Assembly (NCBI GenBank): GCA_964057225.1
Contig: OZ059899.1
Coordinates: forward strand, 4,650,001-4,714,000
DNA from: Auanema rhodensis
Lineage: Eukaryota; Nematoda; Chromadorea; Rhabditida; Rhabditidae
Length of the DNA stretch: 64,000 nt
Direction: 5' to 3'
The notes under the pieces are model-generated. The model was not told the DNA's origin. It saw nothing but the letters and a program-made list of their open reading frames with translations, and searched no databases. Both the position numbers and the translations under genes were made by a program. This document shows positions 1 through 12,629 of this stretch, one piece after another (the stretch's first letter is position 1; each line of letters starts with the position of its first letter).

Positions 1-351
1 GATATAAGTTCACACTTATATCCTCGATTTTCACCCTGAAGAATCAATTTTTTCGTTGAATAACATTGTCCATCGTCTTTGCCTTGAAAAAAGGAATCTA
101 GAAGCATCTACTTTTTGCTAAATTATTTTGAAATTTTTCGAAAAAATTTTTGTCAAAATGTTTTTGGAAGCAATGTTGAGTGTACATGGAAACTCAACAT
201 ACACTAATGCATCATTTTTCAAACGATCATAACTGATTTTTGTATTAAGCGTTTCTCAATGTAGTATAGTGCATTCGATGCGGATTTTTAAGCTGCGTCG
301 ATCCGTGTTATCAGATTTCCGCTAGCTTAAAAATGCACCGAGATATCAACT

Positions 352-373
352 GATATAAGTTCACACTTATATC
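352..373. repeat. Dyad 1: 9-bp inverted repeat with 4-base loop (one per monomer)
   Basis: GATATAAGT and ACTTATATC are exact reverse complements separated by TCAC. The structure recurs at the start of nearly every monomer. Variants GATATATG (left arm), CACACATATAT (left arm) and GATATGTGTG (right arm, other strand) weaken the stem. It could extrude as a small hairpin or be a dimeric protein site; neither is shown by sequence alone. Confidence 0.85.
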
Positions 374-482
374 CTCGATTTTCACCCTGAAGAATTAATT
401 TTTTCGTTGAATAACATTGTTCATCGTCTTTGCCTTGAAAAAAGGAATCTAAAAACATCTACTTTTTGCTAAATTATTTTGA

Positions 483-500
483 AATTTTTCGAAAAAATTT
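483..500. repeat. A/T-tract palindrome around TTCGAA
   Basis: TTTTTCGAAAAA is a perfect 12-bp palindrome with further AAAT/ATTT symmetry outside it, and it recurs in almost every monomer. Phased A-tracts of this kind are associated with DNA curvature and nucleosome positioning in satellites. The inversion junction at 35014-35025 falls at this element. Confidence 0.8.
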
Positions 501-523
501 TTGTCAAAATGTTTTTGGAAGCA

Positions 524-551
524 ATGTTGAGTGTACATGGAAACTCAACAT
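524..551. repeat. Dyad 2: 9-bp inverted repeat with 10-base loop (one per monomer)
   Basis: ATGTTGAGT and ACTCAACAT are exact reverse complements around GTACATGGAA. The element lies in the best conserved part of the monomer in both arms. Recurrent variants that alter it are GAGTCTAC and GCAATCTTG in the left arm; CATGCAAAC changes only the loop. Confidence 0.85.
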
Positions 552-634
552 ACACTAATGCATCATTTTTCAAACGATCATAACTGATTTTTGTATCAAG
601 CGTTTCTCAATGTAGTATAGTGCATTCGATGCGG

Positions 635-685
635 ATTTTTAAGCTGCGTCGATCTGTGTTATCAGATTTGCGCTAGCTTAAAAAT
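635..685. repeat. Dyad 3: long imperfect hairpin, 51 bp (one per monomer)
   Basis: The outer arms ATTTTTAAGCT (635-645) and AGCTTAAAAAT (675-685) are an exact 11-bp inverted repeat. Inside them GCG can pair with CGC, and ATCTG (652-656) pairs with CAGAT (663-667) around the loop TGTTAT. The whole element is thus an almost continuous stem-loop with a short internal mismatch. It recurs in every complete monomer. The A-type variant (CCGTG with TTCCGC) breaks the inner stem, and AAAATTG variants shorten the outer one. A role in cruciform formation, transcript folding or protein binding is inference. Confidence 0.85.
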
Positions 686-2105
686 GCACCGAGATATCAA
701 CTGATATATGTTCACACTTATATCCTCGATTTTCACCCTGAAGAATTAATTTTTTCGTTGAATAACATTGTCCATCGTCTTTGCCTTGAAAAAAGGAATC
801 TAAAAACATCTACTTTTTCCTAATTATTTTGAAATTTTTCGAAAAAATTTTTGTCAAAATGTTTTTGGAAGCAATGTTGAGTGTACATGGAAACTCAACA
901 TACACTAATGCATCATTTTTCAAACGATCATAACTGATTTTTGTATTAAGCGTTTCTCAATGTAGTATAGTGCATTCGATGCGGATTTTTAAGCTGCGTC
1001 GATCTGTGTTATCAGATTTGCGCTAGCTTAAAAATGCACCGAGATATCAACTGATATATGTTCACACTTATATCCTCGATTTTCACCCTGAAGAATCAAT
1101 TTTTTCATTGAATAACATTGTCCATCGTCTTTGCCTTGAAAAAAGAAATCTAAAAACATCTACTTTTTGCTAAATTATTCTGAAATTTTTCGAAAAAATT
1201 TTTGTCAAAATGTTTTTGGAAGCAATGTTGAGTGTACATGGAAACTCAACATACACTAATGCATCATTTTTCAAACGATCATAACTGATTTTTGTATTGA
1301 GCGTTTCTCAATGTAGTATAGTGCATTCGATGCGGATTTTTAAGCTGCGTCGATCTGTGTTATCAGATTTGCGCTAGCTTAAAAATGCACCGAGATATCA
1401 ACTGATATAAGTTCACACTTATATCCTCGATTTTCACCCTGAAGAATCAATTTTTTCGTTGAATAACATTGTCCATCGTCTTTGCCTTGAAAAAAGGAAT
1501 CTAGAAGCATCTACTTTTTGCTAAATTATTTTGAAATTTTTCGAAAAAATTTTTGTCAAAATGTTTTTGGAAGCAATGTTGAGTGTACATGGAAACTCAA
1601 CATACACTAATGCATCATTTTTCAAACGATCATAACTGATTTTTGTATTAAGCGTTTCTCAATGTAGTATAGTGCATTCGATGCGGATTTTTAAGCTGCG
1701 TCGATCCGTGTTATCAGATTTCCGCTAGCTTAAAAATGCACCGAGATATCAACTGATATAAGTTCACACTTATATCCTCGATTTTCACCCTGAAGAATTA
1801 ATTTTTTCGTTGAATAACATTGTTCATCGTCTTTGCCTTGAAAAAAGGAATCTAAAAACATCTACTTTTTGCTAAATTATTTTGAAATTTTTCGAAAAAA
1901 TTTTTGTCAAAATGTTTTTGGAAGCAATGTTGAGTGTACATGGAAACTCAACATACACTAATGCATCATTTTTCAAACGATCATAACTGATTTTTGTATC
2001 AAGCGTTTCTCAATGTAGTATAGTGCATTCGATGCGGATTTTTAAGCTGCGTCGATCTGTGTTATCAGATTTGCGCTAGCTTAAAAATGCACCGAGATAT
2101 CAACT

Positions 2106-5100
2106 GATATATGTTCACACTTATATCCTCGATTTTCACCCTGAAGAATTAATTTTTTCGTTGAATAACATTGTCCATCGTCTTTGCCTTGAAAAAAGGA
2201 ATCTAAAAACATCTACTTTTTCCTAATTATTTTGAAATTTTTCGAAAAAATTTTTGTCAAAATGTTTTTGGAAGCAATGTTGAGTGTACATGGAAACTCA
2301 ACATACACTAATGCATCATTTTTCAAACAATCATAACTGATTTTTGTATTGAGCGTTTCTCAATGTAGTATAGTGCATTCGATGCGGATTTTTAAGCTGC
2401 GTCGATCTGTGTTATCAGATTTGCGCTAGCTTAAAAATGCACCGAGATATCAACTGATATAAGTTCACACTTATATCCTCGATTTTCACCCTGAAGAATC
2501 AATTTTTTCGTTGAATAACATTGTCCATCGTCTTTGCCTTGAAAAAAGGAATCTAGAAGCATCTACTTTTTGCTAAATTATTTTGAAATTTTTCGAAAAA
2601 ATTTTTGTCAAAATGTTTTTGGAAGCAATGTTGAGTGTACATGGAAACTCAACATACACTAATGCATCATTTTTCAAACGATCATAACTGATTTTTGTAT
2701 TAAGCGTTTCTCAATGTAGTATAGTGCATTCGATGCGGATTTTTAAGCTGCGTCGATCCGTGTTATCAGATTTCCGCTAGCTTAAAAATGCACCGAGATA
2801 TCAACTGATATAAGTTCACACTTATATCCTCGATTTTCACCCTGAAGAATTAATTTTTTCGTTGAATAACATTGTTCATCGTCTTTGCCTTGAAAAAAGG
2901 AATCTAAAAACATCTACTTTTTGCTAAATTATTTTGAAATTTTTCGAAAAAATTTTTGTCAAAATGTTTTTGGAAGCAATGTTGAGTGTACATGGAAACT
3001 CAACATACACTAATGCATCATTTTTCAAACGATCATAACTGATTTTTGTATCAAGCGTTTCTCAATGTAGTATAGTGCATTCGATGCGGATTTTTAAGCT
3101 GCGTCGATCTGTGTTATCAGATTTGCGCTAGCTTAAAAATGCACCGAGATATCAACTGATATATGTTCACACTTATATCCTCGATTTTCACCCTGAAGAA
3201 TTAATTTTTTCGTTGAATAACATTGTCCATCGTCTTTGCCTTGAAAAAAGGAATCTAAAAACATCTACTTTTTCCTAATTATTTTGAAATTTTTCGAAAA
3301 AATTTTTGTCAAAATGTTTTTGGAAGCAATGTTGAGTGTACATGGAAACTCAACATACACTAATGCATCATTTTTCAAACGATCATAACTGATTTTTGTA
3401 TCAAGCGTTTCTCAATGTAGTATAGTGCATTCGATGCGGATTTTTAAGCTGCGTCGATCTGTGTTATCAGATTTGCGCTAGCTTAAAATTGCACCGAGAT
3501 ATCAACTGATATATGTTCACACTTATATCCTCGATTTTCACCCTGAAGAATCAATTTTTTCATTGAATAACATTGTCCATCGTCTTTGCCTTGAAAAAAG
3601 AAATCTAAAAACATCTACTTTTTGCTAAATTATTTTGAAATTTTTCGAAAAAATTTTTGTCAAAATGTTTTTGGAAGCAATGTTGAGTGTACATGGAAAC
3701 TCAACATACACTAATGCATCATTTTTCAAACGATCATAACTGATTTTTGTATTAAGCGTTTCTCAATGTAGTATAGTGCATTCGATGCGGATTTTTAAGC
3801 TGCGTCGATCTGTGTTATCAGATTTGCGCTAGCTTAAAAATGCACCGAGATATCAACTGATATAAGTTCACACTTATATCCTCGATTTTCACCCTGAAGA
3901 ATCAATTTTTTCGTTGAATAACATTGTCCATCGTCTTTGCCTTGAAAAAAGGAATCTAGAAGCATCTACTTTTTGCTAAATTATTCTGAAATTTTTCGAA
4001 AAAATTTTTGTCAAAATGTTTTTGGAAGCAATGTTGAGTGTACATGGAAACTCAACATACACTAATGCATCATTTTTCAAACGATCATAACTGATTTTTG
4101 TATCAAGCGTTTCTCAATGTAGTATAGTGCATTCGATGCGGATTTTTAAGCTGCGTCGATCTGTGTTATCAGATTTGCGCTAGCTTAAAATTGCACCGAG
4201 ATATCAACTGATATATGTTCACACTTATATCCTCGATTTTCACCCTGAAGAATCAATTTTTTCATTGAATAACATTGTCCATCGTCTTTGCCTTGAAAAA
4301 AGAAATCTAAAAACATCTACTTTTTGCTAAATTATTTTGAAATTTTTCGAAAAAATTTTTGTCAAAATGTTTTTGGAAGCAATGTTGAGTGTACATGGAA
4401 ACTCAACATACACTAATGCATCATTTTTCAAACGATCATAACTGATTTTTGTATCAAGCGTTTCTCAATGTAGTATAGTGCATTCGATGCGGATTTTTAA
4501 GCTGCGTCGATCTGTGTTATCAGATTTGCGCTAGCTTAAAAATGCACCGAGATATCAACTGATATATGTTCACACTTATATCCTCGATTTTCACCCTGAA
4601 GAATTAATTTTTTCGTTGAATAACATTGTCCATCGTCTTTGCCTTGAAAAAAGGAATCTAAAAACATCTACTTTTTCCTAATTATTTTGAAATTTTTCGA
4701 AAAAATTTTTGTCAAAATGTTTTTGGAAGCAATGTTGAGTGTACATGGAAACTCAACATACACTAATGCATCATTTTTCAAACAATCATAACTGATTTTT
4801 GTATTGAGCGTTTCTCAATGTAGTATAGTGCATTCGATGCGGATTTTTAAGCTGCGTCGATCTGTGTTATCAGATTTGCGCTAGCTTAAAAATGCACCGA
4901 GATATCAACTGATATAAGTTCACACTTATATCCTCGATTTTCACCCTGAAGAATCAATTTTTTCGTTGAATAACATTGTCCATCGTCTTTGCCTTGAAAA
5001 AAGGAATCTAGAAGCATCTACTTTTTGCTAAATTATTTTGAAATTTTTCGAAAAAATTTTTGTCAAAATGTTTTTGGAAGCAATGTTGAGTGTACATGGA

Positions 5101-7015
5101 AACTCAACATACACTAATGCATCATTTTTCAAACGATCATAACTGATTTTTGTATTAAGCGTTTCTCAATGTAGTATAGTGCATTCGATGCGGATTTTTA
5201 AGCTGCGTCGATCCGTGTTATCAGATTTCCGCTAGCTTAAAAATGCACCGAGATATCAACTGATATAAGTTCACACTTATATCCTCGATTTTCACCCTGA
5301 AGAATTAATTTTTTCGTTGAATAACATTGTTCATCGTCTTTGCCTTGAAAAAAGGAATCTAAAAACATCTACTTTTTGCTAAATTATTTTGAAATTTTTC
5401 GAAAAAATTTTTGTCAAAATGTTTTTGGAAGCAATGTTGAGTGTACATGGAAACTCAACATACACTAATGCATCATTTTTCAAACGATCATAACTGATTT
5501 TTGTATCAAGCGTTTCTCAATGTAGTATAGTGCATTCGATGCGGATTTTTAAGCTGCGTCGATCTGTGTTATCAGATTTGCGCTAGCTTAAAAATGCACC
5601 GAGATATCAACTGATATATGTTCACACTTATATCCTCGATTTTCACCCTGAAGAATTAATTTTTTCGTTGAATAACATTGTCCATCGTCTTTGCCTTGAA
5701 AAAAGGAATCTAAAAACATCTACTTTTTCCTAATTATTTTGAAATTTTTCGAAAAAATTTTTGTCAAAATGTTTTTGGAAGCAATGTTGAGTGTACATGG
5801 AAACTCAACATACACTAATGCATCATTTTTCAAACGATCATAACTGATTTTTGTATCAAGCGTTTCTCAATGTAGTATAGTGCATTCGATGCGGATTTTT
5901 AAGCTGCGTCGATCTGTGTTATCAGATTTGCGCTAGCTTAAAATTGCACCGAGATATCAACTGATATATGTTCACACTTATATCCTCGATTTTCACCCTG
6001 AAGAATCAATTTTTTCATTGAATAACATTGTCCATCGTCTTTGCCTTGAAAAAAGAAATCTAAAAACATCTACTTTTTGCTAAATTATTTTGAAATTTTT
6101 CGAAAAAATTTTTGTCAAAATGTTTTTGGAAGCAATGTTGAGTGTACATGGAAACTCAACATACACTAATGCATCATTTTTCAAACGATCATAACTGATT
6201 TTTGTATTAAGCGTTTCTCAATGTAGTATAGTGCATTCGATGCGGATTTTTAAGCTGCGTCGATCTGTGTTATCAGATTTGCGCTAGCTTAAAAATGCAC
6301 CGAGATATCAACTGATATAAGTTCACACTTATATCCTCGATTTTCACCCTGAAGAATCAATTTTTTCGTTGAATAACATTGTCCATCGTCTTTGCCTTGA
6401 AAAAAGGAATCTAGAAGCATCTACTTTTTGCTAAATTATTTTGAAATTTTTCGAAAAAATTTTTGTCAAAATGTTTTTGGAAGCAATGTTGAGTGTACAT
6501 GGAAACTCAACATACACTAATGCATCATTTTTCAAACGATCATAACTGATTTTTGTATCAAGCGTTTCTCAATGTAGTATAGTGCATTCGATGCGGATTT
6601 TTAAGCTGCGTCGATCTGTGTTATCAGATTTGCGCTAGCTTAAAATTGCACCGAGATATCAACTGATATATGTTCACACTTATATCCTCGATTTTCACCC
6701 TGAAGAATCAATTTTTTCATTGAATAACATTGTCCATCGTCTTTGCCTTGAAAAAAGAAATCTAAAAACATCTACTTTTTGCTAAATTATTTTGAAATTT
6801 TTCGAAAAAATTTTTGTCAAAATGTTTTTGGAAGCAATGTTGAGTGTACATGGAAACTCAACATACACTAATGCATCATTTTTCAAACGATCATAACTGA
6901 TTTTTGTATTAAGCGTTTCTCAATGTAGTATAGTGCATTCGATGCGGATTTTTAAGCTGCGTCGATCTGTGTTATCAGATTTGCGCTAGCTTAAAAATGC
7001 ACCGAGATATCAACT
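2106..7015 (+). repeat. 2455-bp seven-monomer tandem duplication
   Basis: The block 2106-4560 is repeated at 4561-7015. Shared private markers include AAACAATCAT with TATTGAGCG (2106 and 4561), A-type monomers (2456 and 4911), B-type (2807 and 5262), C-type with AAAATTG (3158 and 5613) and D-like (3508 and 5963). I saw two differences: TTATTCTG versus TTATTTTG (about 3983 and 6438), and TATCAAGCG versus TATTAAGCG in the last monomer. The adjacent position and few differences point to a recent unequal exchange. Confidence 0.85.
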
Positions 7016-9121
7016 GATATAAGTTCACACTTATATCCTCGATTTTCACCCTGAAGAATCAATTTTTTCGTTGAATAACATTGTCCATCGTCTTTGCCTT
7101 GAAAAAAGGAATCTAGAAGCATCTACTTTTTGCTAAATTATTTTGAAATTTTTCGAAAAAATTTTTGTCAAAATGTTTTTGGAAGCAATGTTGAGTGTAC
7201 ATGGAAACTCAACATACACTAATGCATCATTTTTCAAACGATCATAACTGATTTTTGTATTAAGCGTTTCTCAATGTAGTATAGTGCATTCGATGCGGAT
7301 TTTTAAGCTGCGTCGATCTGTGTTATCAGATTTGCGCTAGCTTAAAAATGCACCGAGATATCAACTGATATAAGTTCACACATATATCCTCGATTTTCAC
7401 CCTGAAGAATCAATTTTTTCGTTGAATAACATTGTCCATCGTCTTTGCCTTGAAAAAAGAAATCTAAAAACATCTACTTTTTGCTAAATTAGTTTGAAAT
7501 TTTTCGAAAAAATTTTTGTCAAAATGTTTTTGGAAGCAATGTTGAGTGTACATGGAAACTCAACATACACTAATGCATCATTTTTCAAACGATCATAACT
7601 GATTTTTGTATTAAGCGTTTCTCAATGTAGTATAGTGCATTCGATGCGGATTTTTAAGCTGCGTCGATCTGTGTTATCAGATTTGCGCTAGCTTAAAAAT
7701 GCACCGAGATATCAACTGATATAAGTTCACACTTATATCCTCGATTTTCACCCTGAAGAATCAATTTTTTCGTTGAATAACATTGTCCATCGTCTTTGCC
7801 TTGAAAAAAGGAATCTAGAAGCATCTACTTTTTGCTAAATTATTTTGAAATTTTTCGAAAAAATTTTTGTCAAAATGTTTTTGGAAGCAATGTTGAGTGT
7901 ACATGGAAACTCAACATACACTAATGCATCATTTTTCAAACGATCATAACTGATTTTTGTATCAAGCGTTTCTCAATGTAGTATAGTGCATTCGATGCGG
8001 ATTTTTAAGCTGCGTCGATCTGTGTTATCAGATTTGCGCTAGCTTAAAATTGCACCGAGATATCAACTGATATATGTTCACACTTATATCCTCGATTTTC
8101 ACCCTGAAGAATCAATTTTTTCATTGAATAACATTGTCCATCGTCTTTGCCTTGAAAAAAGAAATCTAAAAACATCTACTTTTTGCTAAATTATTTTGAA
8201 ATTTTTCGAAAAAATTTTTGTCAAAATGTTTTTGGAAGCAATGTTGAGTGTACATGGAAACTCAACATACACTAATGCATCATTTTTCAAACGATCATAA
8301 CTGATTTTTGTATTAAGCGTTTCTCAATGTAGTATAGTGCATTCGATGCGGATTTTTAAGCTGCGTCGATCTGTGTTATCAGATTTGCGCTAGCTTAAAA
8401 ATGCACCGAGATATCAACTGATATAAGTTCACACTTATATCCTCGATTTTCACCCTGAAGAATCAATTTTTTCGTTGAATAACATTGTCCATCGTCTTTG
8501 CCTTGAAAAAAGGAATCTAGAAGCATCTACTTTTTGCTAAATTATTTTGAAATTTTTCGAAAAAATTTTTGTCAAAATGTTTTTGGAAGCAATGTTGAGT
8601 GTACATGGAAACTCAACATACACTAATGCATCATTTTTCAAACGATCATAACTGATTTTTGTATTAAGCGTTTCTCAATGTAGTATAGTGCATTCGATGC
8701 GGATTTTTAAGCTGCGTCGATCTGTGTTATCAGATTTGCGCTAGCTTAAAAATGCACCGAGATATCAACTGATATAAGTTCACACATATATCCTCGATTT
8801 TCACCCTGAAGAATCAATTTTTTCGTTGAATAACATTGTCCATCGTCTTTGCCTTGAAAAAAGAAATCTAAAAACATCTACTTTTTGCTAAATTAGTTTG
8901 AAATTTTTCGAAAAAATTTTTGTCAAAATGTTTTTGGAAGCAATGTTGAGTGTACATGGAAACTCAACATACACTAATGCATCATTTTTCAAACGATCAT
9001 AACTAATTTTTGTATTAAGCGTTTCTCAATGTAGTATAGTGCATTCGATGCGGATTTTTAAGCTGCGTCGATCTGTGTTATCAGATTTGCGCTAGCTTAA
9101 AAATGCACCGAGATATCAACT
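6314..9121 (+). repeat. 1404-bp four-monomer tandem duplication
   Basis: Monomers 6314, 6665, 7016 and 7367 are copied at 7718, 8069, 8420 and 8771. Markers in order are CTAGAAG with AAAATTG; TTTTTCATTG; CTAGAAG without AAAATTG; and CACACATATAT with TTAGTTTG. The one difference I noted is ACTAATTTT at about 9003 against ACTGATTTT in the first copy. It overlaps the end of the 2455-bp duplication, so the two events are layered. Confidence 0.85.
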
Positions 9122-10525
9122 GATATAAGTTCACACTTATATCCTCGATTTTCACCCTGAAGAATCAATTTTTTCGTTGAATAACATTGTCCATCGTCTT
9201 TGCCTTGAAAAAAGAAATCTAAAAACATCTACTTTTTGCTAAATTATTTTGAAATTTTTCGAAAAAATTTTTGTCAAAATGTTTTTGGAAGCAATGTTGA
9301 GTGTACATGGAAACTCAACATACACTAATGCATCATTTTTCAAACGATCATAACTGATTTTTGTATCAAGCGTTTCTCAATGTAGTATAGTGAATTCGAT
9401 GCGGATTTTTAAGCTGCGTCGATCTGTGTTATCAGATTTGCGCTAGCTTAAAAATGCACCGAGATATCAACTGATATATGTTCACACTTATATCCTCGAT
9501 TTTCACCCTGAAGAATTAATTTTTTCGTTGAATAACATTGTCCATCGTCTTTGCCTTGAAAAAAGGAATCTAGAAGCATCTACTTTTTGCTAAATTATTT
9601 TGAAATTTTTCGAAAAAATTTTTGTCAAAATGTTTTTGGAAGCAATGTTGAGTGCACATGGAAACTCAACATACACTAATGCATCATTTTTCAAACGATC
9701 ATAACTGATTTTTGTATTAAGCGTTTCTCAATGTAGTATAGTGCATTCGATGCGGATTTTTAAGCTGCGTCGATCTGTGTTATCAGATTTGCGCTAGCTT
9801 AAAAATGCACCGAGATATCAACTGATATAAGTTCACACTTATATCCTCGATTTTCACCCTGAAGAATCAATTTTTTCGTTGAATAACATTGTCCATCGTC
9901 TTTGCCTTGAAAAAAGAAATCTAAAAACATCTACTTTTTGCTAAATTATTTTGAAATTTTTCGAAAAAAATTTTGTCAAAATGTTTTTGGAAGCAATGTT
10001 GAGTGTACATGGAAACTCAACATACACTAATGCATCATTTTTCAAACGATCATAACTGATTTTTGTATTAAGCGTTTCTCAATGTAGTATAGTGCATTCG
10101 ATGCGGATTTTTAAGCTGCGTCGATCTGTGTTATCAGATTTGCGCTAGCTTAAAAATGCACCGAGATATCAACTGATATATGTTCACACTTATATCCTCG
10201 ATTTTCACCCTGAAGAATCAATTTTTTCATTGAATAACATTGTCCATCGTCTTTGCCTTGAAAAAAGAAATCTAAAAACATCTACTTTTTGCTAAATTAT
10301 TCTGAAATTTTTCGAAAAAATTTTTGTCAAAATGTTTTTGGAAGCAATGTTGAGTGTACATGGAAACTCAACATACACTAATGCATCATTTTTCAAACGA
10401 TCATAACTGATTTTTGTATTGAGCGTTTCTCAATGTAGTATAGTGCATTCGATGCGGATTTTTAAGCTGCGTCGATCTGTGTTATCAGATTTGCGCTAGC
10501 TTAAAAATGCACCGAGATATCAACT
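9122..10525 (+). repeat. Four monomers with private variants
   Basis: Monomers at 9122, 9473, 9824 and 10175 are not part of an adjacent duplication I can see. 9122 has a private change to GAATTC (9392-9397), the only such site I noticed. 9473 has GTGCACATGG in place of GTGTACATGG. 9824 has a shifted A/T run (AAAAAAATTTTG). 10175 is a D-type monomer like 1053, again followed by an A-type monomer. Confidence 0.75.
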
Positions 10526-12629
10526 GATATAAGTTCACACTTATATCCTCGATTTTCACCCTGAAGAATCAATTTTTTCGTTGAATAACATTGTCCATCG
10601 TCTTTGCCTTGAAAAAAGGAATCTAGAAGCATCTACTTTTTGCTAAATTATTTTGAAATTTTTCGAAAAAATTTTTGTCAAAATGTTTTTGGAAGCAATG
10701 TTGAGTGTACATGGAAACTCAACATACACTAATGCATCATTTTTCAAACGATCATAACTGATTTTTGTATTAAGCGTTTCTCAATGTAGTATAGTGCATT
10801 CGATGCGGATTTTTAAGCTGCGTCGATCCGTGTTATCAGATTTCCGCTAGCTTAAAAATGCACCGAGATATCAACTGATATAAGTTCACACTTATATCCT
10901 CGATTTTCACCCTGAAGAATCAATTTTTTCGTTGAATAACATTGTCCATCGTCTTTGCCTTGAAAAAAAAATCTAAAAACATCTACTTTTTGCTAAATTA
11001 TCTTGAAATTTTTCGAAAAAATTTTTGTCAAAATGTTTTTGGAAGCAATGTTGAGTGTACATGGAAACTCAACATACACTAATGCATCATTTTTCAAACG
11101 ATCATAACTGATTTTTGTATTAAGCGTTTCTCAATGTAGTATAGTGCATTCGATGCGGATTTTTAAGCTGCGTCGATCTGTGTTATCAGATTTGCGCTAG
11201 CTTAAAAATGCACCGAGATATCAACTGATATATGTTCACACTTATATCCTCGATTTTCACCCTGAAGAATTAATTTTTTCGTTGAATAACATTGTCCATC
11301 GTCTTTGCCTTGAAAAAAGAAATCTAGAAGCATCTACTTTTTGCTAAATTATTTTGAAATTTTTCGAAAAAATTTTTGTCAAAATGTTTTTGGAAGCAAT
11401 GTTGAGTGTACATGGAAACTCAACATACACTAATGCATCATTTTTCAAACGATCATAACTGATTTTTGTATTGAGCGTTTCTCAATGTAGTATAGTGCAT
11501 TCGATGCGGATTTTTAAGCTGCGTCGATCTGTGTTATCAGATTTGCGCTAGCTTAAAAATGCACCGAGATATCAACTGATATAAGTTCACACTTATATCC
11601 TCGATTTTCACCCTGAAGAATCAATTTTTTCGTTGAATAACATTGTCCATCGTCTTTGCCTTGAAAAAAGGAATCTAGAAGCATCTACTTTTTGCTAAAT
11701 TATTTTGAAATTTTTCGAAAAAATTTTTGTCAAAATGTTTTTGGAAGCAATGTTGAGTGTACATGGAAACTCAACATACACTAATGCATCATTTTTCAAA
11801 CGATCATAACTGATTTTTGTATTAAGCGTTTCTCAATGTAGTATAGTGCATTCGATGCGGATTTTTAAGCTGCGTCGATCCGTGTTATCAGATTTCCGCT
11901 AGCTTAAAAATGCACCGAGATATCAACTGATATAAGTTCACACTTATATCCTCGATTTTCACCCTGAAGAATCAATTTTTTCGTTGAATAACATTGTCCA
12001 TCGTCTTTGCCTTGAAAAAAAAATCTAAAAACATCTACTTTTTGCTAAATTATCTTGAAATTTTTCGAAAAAATTTTTGTCAAAATGTTTTTGGAAGCAA
12101 TGTTGAGTGTACATGGAAACTCAACATACACTAATGCATCATTTTTCAAACGATCATAACTGATTTTTGTATTAAGCGTTTCTCAATGTAGTATAGTGCA
12201 TTCGATGCGGATTTTTAAGCTGCGTCGATCTGTGTTATCAGATTTGCGCTAGCTTAAAAATGCACCGAGATATCAACTGATATATGTTCACACTTATATC
12301 CTCGATTTTCACCCTGAAGAATTAATTTTTTCGTTGAATAACATTGTCCATCGTCTTTGCCTTGAAAAAAGGAATCTAGAAGCATCTACTTTTTGCTAAA
12401 TTATTTTGAAATTTTTCGAAAAAATTTTTGTCAAAATGTTTTTGGAAGCAATGTTGAGTGTACATGGAAACTCAACATACACTAATGCATCATTTTTCAA
12501 ACGATCATAACTGATTTTTGTATTAAGCGTTTCTCAATGTAGTATAGTGCATTCGATGCGGATTTTTAAGCTGCGTCGATCTGTGTTATCAGATTTGCGC
12601 TAGCTTAAAAATGCACCGAGATATCAACT
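10526..12629 (+). repeat. 1052-bp three-monomer tandem duplication
   Basis: Monomers 10526, 10877 and 11227 are copied at 11578, 11929 and 12279. The first is A-type. The second is the 350-bp form with CCTTGAAAAAAAAATC and TTATCTTG. The third begins GATATATG and has CTAGAAGC. The third pair differs at AAAGAAATC versus AAAGGAATC and at TATTGAGCG versus TATTAAGCG. Confidence 0.85.

Larger units (their letters stand above)
352..702 (+). repeat. Representative satellite monomer (351 bp)
   Basis: This complete monomer serves as the reference for offsets. In order it contains: a 9-bp dyad at the start (offsets 1-22); a variable stretch covering GAATYAATT and the CATTGTCCATCGTC region; the variable purine site GGAATCTAAAAAC versus GAATCTAGAAGC (about offsets 90-106); an A/T-tract palindrome (about 131-149); a second dyad (173-200); a site that reads ACTGATTTT, ACTAATTTT or ACTTATTTT (about 232-240); and a long imperfect dyad (284-334). 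The length is close to two nucleosome repeats, common for satellites. EcoRV, NheI, NsiI and BsrGI sites recur once per monomer in most copies. No internal tandem sub-repeat is apparent, so 351 bp looks like the basic unit. Confidence 0.9.
1..2105 (+). repeat. A-B-C-D / A-B higher-order pattern
   Basis: Monomer 1 (A) carries CTAGAAGCAT, GATCCGTG and TTTCCGC. Monomer 352 (B) carries TTCATCGTC and TATCAAGCG. Monomer 703 (C) is the 350-bp form with TTTTTCCTAATT. Monomer 1053 (D) carries TTTTTCATTG, TTATTCTG and TATTGAGCG. A and B then repeat at 1404 and 1755, C follows at 2106, and A-B-C begins again at 2456. The A-B-C unit is 1052 bp, and D makes it 1403 bp. Confidence 0.85.

Noticed and set aside
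60-80. Possible CENP-B box (NTTCGNNNNANNCGGGN)
   Set aside because: TTTCGTTGAATA matches the TTCG and the A but lacks CGGG. The A/T-tract TTCGAAAAAAT likewise matches only the first half, and ATTCGATGCGG lacks the A. No monomer I read has the full box.
352-373. Dyad 1 as a bacterial-type intrinsic terminator or operator
   Set aside because: The stem is A+T-rich, is followed by no T-run, occurs in every monomer, and there is no gene to regulate.
635-685. tRNA or other structured RNA gene
   Set aside because: The stem-loop has no cloverleaf, no A or B box arrangement that I can recognise, and no anticodon arm. It is a simple dyad within the satellite.
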